A stretch of 9,222 nt of DNA from Anaerocolumna jejuensis DSM 15929 (GCF_900142215.1 NZ_FRAC01000058.1:1-9222), one strand, 5' to 3'; counted from the first letter of the stretch, positions 1 to 7,870 are shown. The notes: generated by a model from the letters alone, not told the origin. Program-made: numbers and translations.

Positions 1-3000
1 TGACAGGAATTCTGAAGGAGGGGATCGGGAATGGAACACTGGTACAGGTGGATTCAGACCTTCCGGTGCCGGAAATGCTTTCCCAGGAAGCTGAAACGGA
101 CTGGGGCTTTGACTGCAGGATTGCCAACCAGTATGGAAAGCAGGTATTCGTCAACAGTAAGACAACAGGCTGCCAGATCCACGTGGGAAATCTGCCTTTT
201 GCCGTAAAGGAACCGGGAGCCGTTCTTTCCACGTCCCTGGGAAGGGATGTGGACAAGGTAAGGGCTATACAGGCAGGGGTCAGCCAAAGTGCCTCGGTCT
301 TTGAATTTGAAGAGACCACTCTGACCGTCAGTGATCTTACCATAGGAGCCGGGTATGCCATTTCCTATGAAGGGAGGACACAGACCGTCACCCGAAGTGA
401 GATCCATGCCAGTCAGGGGACCCTGGTCAATGAGGTCACCCTGGTCCATGGGGAAGGGGTCATGCCGGAGGCTGCCCGTTCCCAGGGAACGACCAAGCAC
501 TCCAGTATCCTGACGGGTACGGTAACGGCAGTGGATGGAACCAACGTGATGGTGGATTTTCATACACCGGGAGATACGCCCAGATGGATGCCCTATGCCA
601 GTGCGGTAAGCAACTATTTTTATTCCATGCCGGATATCGGAGATACGGTATTCGTATACTATGAGACCGGAGACAGCGAAAAGGTAGTTTGTCTGGGAAG
701 CCGGCATGTAAATGAAAGCCCCGACTTTTCCAATTCCAAGAATAAGATGATGACGGCGAACAACCGGATGGTGAAATTTGCAGAAAAGGAAGTCGATCTG
801 GTTGGAAACCGCTCAGAATATGACGGCAGCGGAGGGGAACAGGCCAAGATCATCTTCAATGATGAGACCGGAATCGAGATACAGAGCACAAAGGACATCA
901 GCCTGAAAGCGGAAGAAAAGATAACCTTACAGGCATTGAAGGGGTCCTATAATGGAATAGAGGAAGTAAAGCAGAAGTTCGACCAGAAGTACGGCGAAGG
1001 AGATACGAAATACAAAGCGGAGGGCGGAACCATGGAATTTGATGCCCTGTCCCTGCTTTCAGCCAGAAGCTATCATGCCTTAAAGAAAAACATCGATCAG
1101 AACCTGAAGGCCCCTTTTCAGGTCATCGGGACCCTGAAGGAGCTGACCGGAAAGATTGGAGGAAGCGCCGGTACAGAAGGGGGAGGAGAGGCAGAAGCCG
1201 CTCCGGTCTTTGAAGACGGGACAGCGCATATTATGTCACTGGACCGGCTGGTACTGCAGGTAGGTACCACCTGTGTGACCTTTGCCGGAGGGGTGATCCA
1301 GATCCGCACCAATGCCTATCTGCAGCTTGGAACGGACCGCAGCGCCACGTATGAACATCTGGAGGATGCCAACTATACCTGGAAGGATATGTTCCTGGAT
1401 ATGACCCAGTGCGCCCTGGATATCGTAGGTGCTCTTCCCATCCCGGGTGTATCCACGGTGGCGAACCTTGCCAATGCCGGAATCAGCCTGGCAAGAGGGG
1501 ATTATGTGGGAGCCGCCATATCCGCCGGGACCGCTGCCCTGTCTCTCATCCCCGGAGCCAATACGGTAGGCGGTATGCTCAAAGGAGCATCCGGCATTGC
1601 CAAGCTGGGGAAAAAAATGAAGGCAGCCGGCACCCTTCTAAACGCTGTCAAAAAGTTCAGCAGCGGAGCAATTAATGCGAACCTTGCCCTTACTGCAGTC
1701 ATGGCAGTCGGGGATATCGGTACGGCGATCAAGGACGGGACCTTTGATATGAACGATCCGAAGTGCCGCCAGGATGTCATGAGCATCCTGCAGGGAGGCT
1801 CCAGCCTTGCAAAATACAAACTCGGGAAATCAAAAACAAGAGGCAAGAACGGAAAAGAACGTTTCAAGAGCCGGGGAGAACGAGAGACCGAGCGGCAGGG
1901 AAGAAAGGATGCCAGACAAAAGCGGGTGCAGGCAGCTGCAGGCGCTGTGGACAATGTCAGGAAAAAGACCCGGGCGAAGCTGGATGAATATTCGGCAAAC
2001 CGCTGTACGAAAGGGGAGCCCATTGACATGGTCACCGGAAGCTACCTCATTGAACAGTGCGATCTGCTGATCAATGACATCGGAGGCCGCACTGCCATTG
2101 AGCGTACCTATGAATCCCTTTTGTCAGGAGAAGAATCCCCGGTAGGAAAGGGCTGGACCTTAAGTATTTTCAGCCGGGCCTATCTCTACGATGAAAGGAT
2201 AGAGATACTCCTTCCGGACCAGCATACGGAGACCTTCTTAAAAACAGCAGAAGGCTACCGGAACCGGAGGGGAGGAACCAAGAGACTTACCCTGACAGAA
2301 GAAGGAGAAGGCTACCGGCTGACGGAGGAAAACGGAAGGACCAGCTGGTTCTATGACCAGGACGGCAGGCTTCTTTCTGCCACGGACCGGAACGGCAACC
2401 GGACCCTCTATGAATACAGCGGAGAAAACCTGGCAAAGATCTGCTTTACCAGCGGGCAGTATCTTTTATTTACCTGGCAGGGGGACAAGATCATCCGTAT
2501 GAAGGACTGTATCGGACGGACCGTGGAGTACCGCTATGAGGATGGTTACCTGACCGCTGTCACCATGGTGAACGGAGGGACAGAGACCTACGGCTACGAT
2601 ACCGCAGGACGGATAAAGGAGATCACCGATGCCAACGGTAATACCTACGTCCATAACGAATATGACAGAAAGGGCCGGGTGACCAGGCAGAGCCTGTCAA
2701 ACGGCCAGGAATATATCTTATTCTACGAAGAGGAGGACCGGGTCAATACCTATCTGGTGCCAAAGAACGGACAGGAGACCAGACACCATTACAACCTGTT
2801 AAAACAACTGGTAAGAACGGAATATGAGGACGGTACCACCGAGGAATACGGCTATGACGCCTGGGAGAACCGGGTATGGGAAAAGGATAGGAACGGGAAC
2901 GAGACCAGAAGGGAATATGACGAAGCCGGACATTTGTTAAAGCTGACAGAACCCTCGGGCAGAGAGTTTTCCTATGAATATGAAGCCGGAAACTGCATCC

Positions 3001-6000
3001 ATAAATGGGACAATACCGGAATGGACAGCCGGTATACCTATGACAGAGCCGGGAACCTGAAGGAGGAAATTCAAAAAGTAGAGGAGGAAAAGAGCCGTAG
3101 CTACCGTTTTACCTATGACAGCTACGGAAGGATCACAGCCTTTGAAGACCCGGAGGGCAGCCTTGAAACCTATGAGTACGGCCATCTCTTTGGGGAAGAG
3201 CAGATCTACATCAATGCCGGGGGAGAGAAGACCCTGTACGGCTATGATGAGGCCGGGCGTTTAATGCTCCGGACGGACATGGACGGAACCAGGCGGTATA
3301 CCTATAACCACTTTGACCTACTCTGCCAGGCCTCGGATCCCTTAGGGCATTCGGAACGGTACGTCTATGACGGAGTCCTTGACCTGGTACAGGTGGTAAG
3401 AGCCAACCAGTACGGGGAGACCATGGGAGCGGAATCGGGAGACCGGTACCGGTATGATGCCTTCCACCACCAGACCATGCATATCGATGCCGCCGGTGGG
3501 GTCTATGCTCTGCACCTTGACGGCGAAGGGAATCCCGTAAAGGAAATCCATCCTAACACTTACCGGATAGAGGACAAGGACGGGGAGGGGATTATCAATC
3601 AGTATGATGCCAGTGATAATAAATATAAAATTCAGTACCCGGACGGAGGAACCAGACGGCTCTGGTATGATGCCAATGGAAATATCACGAAGGTATGCAA
3701 TCCGGAGCAGTATGAGGAAAAAACCGATGATGGTCCAGGTTATCTTTATGAATATGACAGCGCAGACCGCCTGGTGCAGATAACAGGACCGGAGGGGGAA
3801 TTTCTCCACCAGTATACCTATGACCTTGCCGGAAATCTGATCAAGGCAGTACACGGAAAGAACTGCCGGAAAGCAGAGGAGACCAGCACTGGAGATATAA
3901 CCGGAAACAGCTCCGGAGATAGAGCTGGAAATAGCACCGGAGATAGAATTGGAAACAGAACCGGAGTCAGAACAGAGCAGGAAGAGGCCATAGGGGAATT
4001 GTATTCTTATAACAGCCTTGGCTGGCTGCTGGAAAGCCGTACCCCCATGGAAGAAAGGGACGGAGCTGTCCGGTATCAGCTCATCCGGTATGAATACGAC
4101 CTATCAGGGAACCGGATCAAGGAACTCCGATACTGCGATTACCAGACCAGAGAGAGCCATCAGGGAGAGGTCCATACCATCTCCTATGAATACGACAGGA
4201 AAGACCATCTAATCAGGGTCAGTGACCGCACGGGAGCAGTGCTGGAATACGGATATGACGGAAAGGGCCGGAGAACTCTTGAAAAGAGAAAGATAAATCA
4301 AAGTAATGAGCAGGTATTCCGCTACTTCTATGATGAGGGAGGCCGTATCGTCAAGGTATCACGCAGCGCCGACCAAAAGGGCTGTGGAAAAGAAACGGTA
4401 TCCGTCCGTTATGAATACGATAAAAACGGCAATAATACCCAGGTAGTATTACCCTCCGGCGGGGAAATCCTCCGGGAATATGACGCAGCTGACCGTCTCA
4501 TCAAGGAAACCCATAGGGAGAAAAAGAGCGGGATTCATAACACTACGGGCTTTGCTTATGATAAGGCCGGGAATCTCCTCTGTATCACCGACAATCAGGG
4601 CAGAAAGACACAAATCGAATACGACCTGTTGAACAGGGAAATCCAGCGGACCGAGCGGGACGGAGGGATAACGAGACAGTTCTATGACACCAACGGCCAG
4701 TTAGTCAAGGTAATCCGTCCGAGGGAATACGAAGCCAGTAAGGATGCCGGAGCCGGAACGGTATATACCTATGACACAGCAGGTCGGTTACTTACCATCC
4801 TACGCCCAGACGGAAAGCTTCAGGAGAGCTATGTCTATGATACAGACGGAAATTTGATCCAGACCTTAGATGGAACCGGAAGCGGAGCAAGATTTGACTA
4901 TGATCTTGGAGGAAGAAGAACCCGGGTTGAAACTGAAGGGAAAGCCACCCAGAGCTACACCTATGATGCCTATGGCAACATCACTGGCCTGTGTGACGGA
5001 GAAAACAACAAGACAGAGTATGTCCTGGATAAGTGGGGCAGAATTACAGAGATTAAGAAAGCAGACGGAAGTCAGGAACGCTATGGTTATGACTATGCCG
5101 GAAATATCACTGAGAGCGTTGATGGAGAAGGCAACCGTACTACTTATGAATATAATGCAGCAAATCTTCTTTCTTCCCTAACGGACCCGGCAGGGGAAAT
5201 GGAGCAGTATCAGTATGAGGAAGAAGGGCGGCTGTATAAAAAGCTTGACAGGAATGGAATAGAGACCGCCTATACCTATAACCTTTACGGAAATATACAA
5301 AGCAGACGGGCAGGGGAACTTTCCGAAGTGTATGAATACACCCCGGAGGGCTTGTTAAAGTCGGCCATAGCAGAAGGAATGCGCTACAGCTATACCTATG
5401 ATGCAATGGGGCGATTGACGGAGAAAAAGGCAAGCGGAAGGCCCCTGTTATCCTTTACTTATGATAAGAACGGCAACCTGTGGAAACAGAAGGATGTCAC
5501 CGGAAAGATGACAGAGTACCGTTATACCATAAATGATGAAATCAAGGAAATTTGGGATGACGGAAAGCTTTTAGCAGAGTATAATTATAACGAAGACGGA
5601 ACGGTAAAGAACCTGAAAAATGGGGAAAGCCTCTATACGGAATATGCCTATGATAAAGATAAGAACCTGACCGGTCTGCGAAACATACTGGCAGGAGAAG
5701 TCCTGGCAGATAACCATTACCGGTATGACGGCAATGGAAACCGGACCAGAAAGCACCAGCTTCAGGGAGATACCAGCTATACCTATGACAGTTTAAACCG
5801 TTTGACCAAGGTACAGTATCCGGGAAGCTGGGAGGAACTGACCTATGATAAAGCCGGGAACCGAACCGGAAGACGCAGTCCAAGTGGGGAAGAGCTTTAC
5901 CAGTATGACAGCAGGAACCGCTTGACCAGCCATACCGTAAACGGTGTTATAGAAGGCTATACCTATGACAATGCTGGAAACTTATTAAAGGACGGAAAGA

Positions 6001-7175
6001 ATCAGTACACCTATGATGCCTTTCATCGGACAAGCAGGGTGGAAACCTTTGACGGAGCTATCCAGATCAACCGGTATGATGCAGAAGGGTTACGCCATGA
6101 GATGGAGGAGAACGGAAACCTGGTGCAGTTCATTTTCAGGGGAACTGAGGTCGCAGTTGAAGAAAGCAAGGGAGAAATCAAGCGCTATATCCGTTCTGAT
6201 GTCCTGTTAGCTTCCGATGCAGAGAGCGCAAGGACCTACTACCATTATGCAAGCGATGAACTGGGGAGTATCACCCATGTGACAGAGGGAGAGGAAGTCC
6301 TCAACTGGTATGAATATGACGCATGGGGAAATGTGACGGAAAGCCAGGAAAAGGCAGAAAACCGTTTTAAGTTTAACGGACAGCAGTTAGATCCTATCAG
6401 CCAGCAGTATTACTTAAGAGCCAGATATTATAATCCAATCATTGGACGCTTTACACAGGAGGATACCTACTGGGGAGATGGACTGAACCTGTATGCATAC
6501 TGTGCCAACAATCCGGTGTATTATGTGGACCCTAGCGGAAACATTTGTAAAAAAGCTGCCGATAGAATCATGTCTCTTATGGACGAGGGGCGGATTAAAG
6601 GCAAAAACAAACGGCAGTTGGAATCATACCTGCGGAATAAGATAAATAATGGAGGATTGAATCCGGCAGAGCAAGAAGTTGCTAATAAACTTAATATTAA
6701 TATTGACAATAAGGGGGCGGGTGAAGCTAGGCTTATACCTGGAGAAGATGGAATAGTTACCGGAGGCAATTCAACTAAACTTGGTCAGAATTTATTTGAA
6801 GATATGGGATTACCAAGAACAACTAGTAGAACACCTTATCAAGCAATGCATATAATTCCTAAAGAACTTAGAAGTCATCCTGTAATAAAAAAGATAGGAA
6901 TGGATTTTGATGATGTATCTAATGGAATATTCCTAAGAAATAGAAAGAGTGGTGGTGTAAGTCCAATGTCAAGGCATGAAGGTTTCCATAAGGTATATAA
7001 TAGATTCATTGAAGGTAAATTGGATAATTTAGATATTAATTTAAGTACTAGCGAATTAGAAAGACAGGTTTTTGATTTGCAACAAAAAGGAAAATATCTT
7101 ATGGAACAGGGACTACCAATGTATGAAAAAGAGGGTGCAAGCATAGACCTATGGGAAAGGTGGTTTAATAAATAA
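1..7175 (+). CDS. Spike-fused Rhs/YD-repeat polymorphic toxin with C-terminal AHH-like nuclease (5' partial)
   Basis: The frame is open from the left edge (codons from position 3) to TAA at 7173-7175, so the true start lies outside. The GTG at 48 is only the first start-like codon; residue numbers here and below count from it (2375 aa). Domain order: end of a VgrG/gpD-like region (1-145), gp5/VgrG OB-fold (about 152-220), beta-repeat needle (225-430), hydrophobic Ala/Gly segment (456-567), basic linker (596-650), DUF6531 (653-735), YD repeats (768-2015), RHS core ending DPSGN (2161-2165), toxin (2166-2375). In known Rhs effectors the YD repeats build a hollow shell that encloses the toxin, and the core self-cleaves to free it. 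The fused spike suggests the protein itself tips a contractile injection apparatus (phage tail-like or T6SS-like); that is inference, since no tail genes are visible. The toxin end is far more AT-rich than the rest, the usual sign of an exchanged tip. The immunity candidate follows with a 1-base overlap. Confidence 0.93.
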   Translation, partial: TGILKEGIGNGTLVQVDSDLPVPEMLSQEAETDWGFDCRIANQYGKQVFVNSKTTGCQIHVGNLPFAVKEPGAVLSTSLGRDVDKVRAIQAGVSQSASVFEFEETTLTVSDLTIGAGYAISYEGRTQTVTRSEIHASQGTLVNEVTLVHGEGVMPEAARSQGTTKHSSILTGTVTAVDGTNVMVDFHTPGDTPRWMPYASAVSNYFYSMPDIGDTVFVYYETGDSEKVVCLGSRHVNESPDFSNSKNKMMTANNRMVKFAEKEVDLVGNRSEYDGSGGEQAKIIFNDETGIEIQSTKDISLKAEEKITLQALKGSYNGIEEVKQKFDQKYGEGDTKYKAEGGTMEFDALSLLSARSYHALKKNIDQNLKAPFQVIGTLKELTGKIGGSAGTEGGGEAEAAPVFEDGTAHIMSLDRLVLQVGTTCVTFAGGVIQIRTNAYLQLGTDRSATYEHLEDANYTWKDMFLDMTQCALDIVGALPIPGVSTVANLANAGISLARGDYVGAAISAGTAALSLIPGANTVGGMLKGASGIAKLGKKMKAAGTLLNAVKKFSSGAINANLALTAVMAVGDIGTAIKDGTFDMNDPKCRQDVMSILQGGSSLAKYKLGKSKTRGKNGKERFKSRGERETERQGRKDARQKRVQAAAGAVDNVRKKTRAKLDEYSANRCTKGEPIDMVTGSYLIEQCDLLINDIGGRTAIERTYESLLSGEESPVGKGWTLSIFSRAYLYDERIEILLPDQHTETFLKTAEGYRNRRGGTKRLTLTEEGEGYRLTEENGRTSWFYDQDGRLLSATDRNGNRTLYEYSGENLAKICFTSGQYLLFTWQGDKIIRMKDCIGRTVEYRYEDGYLTAVTMVNGGTETYGYDTAGRIKEITDANGNTYVHNEYDRKGRVTRQSLSNGQEYILFYEEEDRVNTYLVPKNGQETRHHYNLLKQLVRTEYEDGTTEEYGYDAWENRVWEKDRNGNETRREYDEAGHLLKLTEPSGREFSYEYEAGNCIHKWDNTGMDSRYTYDRAGNLKEEIQKVEEEKSRSYRFTYDSYGRITAFEDPEGSLETYEYGHLFGEEQIYINAGGEKTLYGYDEAGRLMLRTDMDGTRRYTYNHFDLLCQASDPLGHSERYVYDGVLDLVQVVRANQYGETMGAESGDRYRYDAFHHQTMHIDAAGGVYALHLDGEGNPVKEIHPNTYRIEDKDGEGIINQYDASDNKYKIQYPDGGTRRLWYDANGNITKVCNPEQYEEKTDDGPGYLYEYDSADRLVQITGPEGEFLHQYTYDLAGNLIKAVHGKNCRKAEETSTGDITGNSSGDRAGNSTGDRIGNRTGVRTEQEEAIGELYSYNSLGWLLESRTPMEERDGAVRYQLIRYEYDLSGNRIKELRYCDYQTRESHQGEVHTISYEYDRKDHLIRVSDRTGAVLEYGYDGKGRRTLEKRKINQSNEQVFRYFYDEGGRIVKVSRSADQKGCGKETVSVRYEYDKNGNNTQVVLPSGGEILREYDAADRLIKETHREKKSGIHNTTGFAYDKAGNLLCITDNQGRKTQIEYDLLNREIQRTERDGGITRQFYDTNGQLVKVIRPREYEASKDAGAGTVYTYDTAGRLLTILRPDGKLQESYVYDTDGNLIQTLDGTGSGARFDYDLGGRRTRVETEGKATQSYTYDAYGNITGLCDGENNKTEYVLDKWGRITEIKKADGSQERYGYDYAGNITESVDGEGNRTTYEYNAANLLSSLTDPAGEMEQYQYEEEGRLYKKLDRNGIETAYTYNLYGNIQSRRAGELSEVYEYTPEGLLKSAIAEGMRYSYTYDAMGRLTEKKASGRPLLSFTYDKNGNLWKQKDVTGKMTEYRYTINDEIKEIWDDGKLLAEYNYNEDGTVKNLKNGESLYTEYAYDKDKNLTGLRNILAGEVLADNHYRYDGNGNRTRKHQLQGDTSYTYDSLNRLTKVQYPGSWEELTYDKAGNRTGRRSPSGEELYQYDSRNRLTSHTVNGVIEGYTYDNAGNLLKDGKNQYTYDAFHRTSRVETFDGAIQINRYDAEGLRHEMEENGNLVQFIFRGTEVAVEESKGEIKRYIRSDVLLASDAESARTYYHYASDELGSITHVTEGEEVLNWYEYDAWGNVTESQEKAENRFKFNGQQLDPISQQYYLRARYYNPIIGRFTQEDTYWGDGLNLYAYCANNPVYYVDPSGNICKKAADRIMSLMDEGRIKGKNKRQLESYLRNKINNGGLNPAEQEVANKLNINIDNKGAGEARLIPGEDGIVTGGNSTKLGQNLFEDMGLPRTTSRTPYQAMHIIPKELRSHPVIKKIGMDFDDVSNGIFLRNRKSGGVSPMSRHEGFHKVYNRFIEGKLDNLDINLSTSELERQVFDLQQKGKYLMEQGLPMYEKEGASIDLWERWFNK
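3..710 (+). other. VgrG/gpD-like spike end plus gp5-type OB-fold domain
   Basis: Residues before about 150 read like the end of a phage gpD/VgrG base domain, including VFVNSKTTGCQIHVGNLPF and a beta-rich stretch up to LVHGEGVMPEAARSQ. Then comes a compact OB-fold pattern: HSSILTGTVTAVDG, VMVDFHTPGDTPRWMPYA, DIGDTVFVYYETGDSEKVV and CLGSRH at residues 151-219. The alternation of a self-contained ligand-like strand, a PRWMPYA strand and a GD-V-VYYE strand is typical of phage baseplate protein V/VgrG gp5 domains. This domain normally trimerises to form the spike of a contractile tail. Assignment rests on motif recognition only. The base-domain part is incomplete because of the window edge. Confidence 0.75.
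720..1335 (+). other. Beta-repeat needle-like region after the OB-fold
   Basis: Two stretches show short strands with alternating hydrophobic residues and interspersed Gly/Asp. One is KIIFNDETGIEIQSTKDIS followed by LKAEEKITLQALKG (about residues 267-299). The other is LDRLVLQVGTTCVTFAGG followed by VIQIRTNAYLQLG (about 398-427). This is the pattern of the gp5/VgrG C-terminal triple-stranded beta-helix. Between them lies a less ordered, charged segment containing a Gly/Glu-rich run near residues 370-382. Family context supports a needle extension of the spike; the exact fold is inferred. Confidence 0.5.
1413..1748 (+). other. Hydrophobic Ala/Gly-rich segment, possible membrane-translocation region
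   Basis: Residues about 456-567 include LDIVGALPIPGVSTVANLAN, GDYVGAAISAGTAALSLIPG and ANLALTAVMAVGDIG. They form several helix-length apolar stretches broken by PIPG and IPGAN turns. Polymorphic toxins of the Rhs class commonly carry such a pre-YD hydrophobic region, and in T6SS Rhs effectors N-terminal hydrophobic helices are bound by Eag chaperones and thought to help cross the target membrane. No chaperone gene is visible here. It is followed by a strongly basic linker (residues about 596-650, rich in Lys and Arg). The membrane role is inferred; the hydrophobicity is seen directly. Confidence 0.6.
2001..2250 (+). other. DUF6531 domain opening the Rhs shell
   Basis: The motif CTKGEPIDMVTGSYLIEQCD at residues 653-672, followed by the IERTYESLL and GKGWTLSI elements, matches the DUF6531 signature (GDPVD-TG----DL, then R-Y-S and G-GW). 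This domain typically sits just upstream of the YD repeats in Rhs proteins and marks the start of the shell. Recognised by eye; it fits the expected place in the domain order. Confidence 0.8.
3885..3980 (+). repeat. 24-bp coding minisatellite inside the YD region
   Basis: Four consecutive 24-bp units begin at 3885, 3909, 3933 and 3957, the last one degenerate. They encode eight-residue blocks STGDITGN, SSGDRAGN, STGDRIGN and RTGVRTEQ. The unit is eight codons, so gain or loss of units keeps the frame. It replaces the usual YD spacing between YTYDLAGNL and YSYNSLGWL and probably forms a polar loop protruding from the shell. Confidence 0.85.
4331..5806 (+). repeat. Left arm of a large direct repeat within the main Rhs gene
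   Basis: This stretch aligns base for base with the downstream copy. 4331-4470 matches 7921-8060 (offset 3590, about 11 mismatches in 140). 4645-5806 matches 8061-9222 (offset 3416, about 60 mismatches in 1162). The piece 4471-4644 has no counterpart downstream. A crossover between the arms would remove 3416 or 3590 bp containing the current toxin tip and immunity gene. The right arm is cut by the window edge, so the repeat may be longer. Confidence 0.92.
6240..6542 (+). other. RHS-repeat-associated core and self-cleavage region
   Basis: The classic core signature is present: YHYASDELGSITHVT, WYEYDAWGNV, FNGQQLDPISQQYYLRARYY, GRFTQEDTYWGDGLNLYAY, CANNPVYYVDPSGN. The closing DPxG at residues 2161-2164 marks the conserved/variable boundary. 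In characterised Rhs and TccC proteins this core acts as an aspartyl protease that releases the C-terminal toxin just after the DPxG motif. Here DPSG is followed by Asn rather than the commoner Leu. Cleavage is inferred from the family. Confidence 0.9.
6543..7172 (+). other. C-terminal toxin tip, AHH-like HNH/EndoVII nuclease
   Basis: The last 210 residues follow DPSGN. Key pieces are QAMHIIPKELRSHPVIKKIG (A2266, M2267, H2268), the SNGIFLRN block (S2291-N2298), and RHEGFHKVYNRF with H2310 and H2314. This matches the AHH nuclease layout of A-H-H-IIP, HP----G, SNGI-L and H-G-H--YN, a toxin family of the HNH/EndoVII superfamily expected to cut nucleic acid in a competitor. The first His of the AHH dyad is Met here. 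Base composition drops from about 50% GC in the core to about 32% (hand count, 6901-6960), so the tip was probably acquired as a module. The segment before residue 2230 is a less recognisable linker. Confidence 0.75.
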
Positions 7176-7675
7176 TGTTTGGAAGTAACACAAGTTTGGT
7201 AGAGGAGATAATAAAATCTGTAAAAACAATGAACTTATATAAGCAGAATTCTACAAATATAGAAAATGTGTTAGTGATTAACGATTATGAAAAAGCGAAA
7301 TTCTTAGCATATGATAATTTAGAGTATGAGATGAACTCTGAAAATGGGTATAATTGGGTCGACATAAGAGAACTTGTAATGAGCAATGTTAATGAGGATA
7401 AATACACAATGGAAAATTACAAGGAATTCAATAAGAAAATAGATGATATTGAATTATTGATAAGAAAAGACCTAAAGATTGCTAAAGAATATAGAGAGAC
7501 ATGGGATGATGCATACGCTGATATAGTAAATTGTGCGATTTGTAGAGCAATTTATGGACAGAATGATAGTTTGTTTGAAAAATTGTATAATGTATATAAG
7601 TCAGGTGGATGGCCATGTGGATGGGAGGGAAACTTTCCAGAAGGAAAACTAATAGCATTTTATCCCAAAGAATGA
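7175..7675 (+). CDS. Candidate immunity protein for the AHH-like toxin
   Basis: 166 aa, ATG at 7175-7177 sharing its A with the toxin stop (TAATG), so translation is probably coupled; a weak purine-rich site (GGAAAGG) lies 15-20 bases upstream, inside the toxin end. It has no signal peptide or membrane segment, is Asp/Glu-rich and looks cytosolic, as expected for a protein that binds and blocks a nuclease. Visible features are a charged helical middle (YKEFNKKIDDIELLIRKDL) and a distinctive end with CAICRAIYGQ, LYNVYKSGGWPCGWEGNFPE and GKLIAFYP. I do not recognise a named immunity family. The role rests on position, AT-rich composition matching the toxin tip, size and overlap. The stop TGA is followed directly by an in-frame TAG. 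Confidence 0.8.
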   Translation: MFGSNTSLVEEIIKSVKTMNLYKQNSTNIENVLVINDYEKAKFLAYDNLEYEMNSENGYNWVDIRELVMSNVNEDKYTMENYKEFNKKIDDIELLIRKDLKIAKEYRETWDDAYADIVNCAICRAIYGQNDSLFEKLYNVYKSGGWPCGWEGNFPEGKLIAFYPKE

Positions 7676-7678
7676 TAG

Positions 7679-7870
7679 GATAGATTTCCTGACTTACCTA
7701 CATTCAAACCAGGTAGAGGGCAGGTAGAGGTTAAGCTTGAGAGGAAGGGTGTAGAGAGTTACGGATTAGGTACTATTGAAGAGGGACTAAATTTATTTAA
7801 TAATAATATAAGAGGCATAAATGTGTTTGATTCAACAAGTAATACATGGAAGGAGATATTTAAGAAATGA
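7679..7870 (+). pseudogene. Orphan C-terminal tail of a second toxin (headless)
   Basis: An open stretch of 63 codons runs from just after TGA-TAG to TGA at 7868-7870. It reads DRFPDLPTFKPGRGQVEVKL, then VESYGLGTIEEGLNLFNNNI, then FDSTSNTWKEIFKK. It has no start codon except a GTG near its end and no usable ribosome binding site at its front, so it is not a gene by itself. The protein-like wording, AT-rich composition and ATGA overlap with a following immunity-like start indicate the last part of a displaced toxin tip. The toxin family is not recognised. Confidence 0.65.
7850..7855 (+). promoter_or_regulatory. Shine-Dalgarno AAGGAG for the truncated immunity head
   Basis: AAGGAG lies 11 bases before the ATG at 7867 and inside the end of the toxin tail. 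It is the best ribosome binding site in the 7676-7920 interval and is the main reason to treat 7867 as a genuine former start. Confidence 0.6.

Larger units (their letters stand above)
2349..6090 (+). repeat. YD-repeat (RHS repeat) region of the main gene
   Basis: About 54 units of the Y-x-YD-x-x-GR/GN type can be counted by eye between residues 768 and 2015, for example FYDQDGRLL, YGYDTAGRI, YTYDLAGNL and YTYDNAGNL, spaced roughly 20-25 residues apart. In Rhs/Tc toxins these repeats form a spiral beta-sheet shell around the toxin. The middle part (4331-5806) is duplicated downstream at 7921-9222. One interval near 3885-3980 is interrupted by a low-complexity insert. Confidence 0.95.

Noticed and set aside
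48..50. GTG at 48 as the real start of the Rhs protein
   Set aside because: There is no stop upstream in frame to the window edge, no spaced ribosome binding site, and the visible N-terminus begins in the middle of a spike-like domain.
14..180. GAAGGAGGGG followed by ATG at 31 as a possible gene start
   Set aside because: The ATG at 31 is out of frame with the Rhs protein and its frame only overlaps the spike coding sequence before stopping. The Rhs frame itself is open through the left edge, so no start is needed here.
3342..3854. Long antisense open frame (170 codons) opposite the YD region, with similar ones elsewhere on the minus strand
   Set aside because: Repetitive YD codons (TAT GAC, GGC/GGA AAC) leave few reverse-strand stops. 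No ribosome binding site or recognisable protein is present.
2349..6090. The regular repeats as a CRISPR or non-coding array
   Set aside because: The periodic signal is at protein level (Y-YD-GR/GN), with variable DNA units and one continuous frame.
7692..7716. TACCT/AGGTA inverted repeat after the immunity gene as a terminator
   Set aside because: Only about five base pairs with a long loop and no T-run; too weak to call.
7711..7730. AGGTAGAGG direct repeat
   Set aside because: Two copies of nine bases inside a protein-like stretch; likely chance in purine-rich sequence, with no sign of an attachment site.
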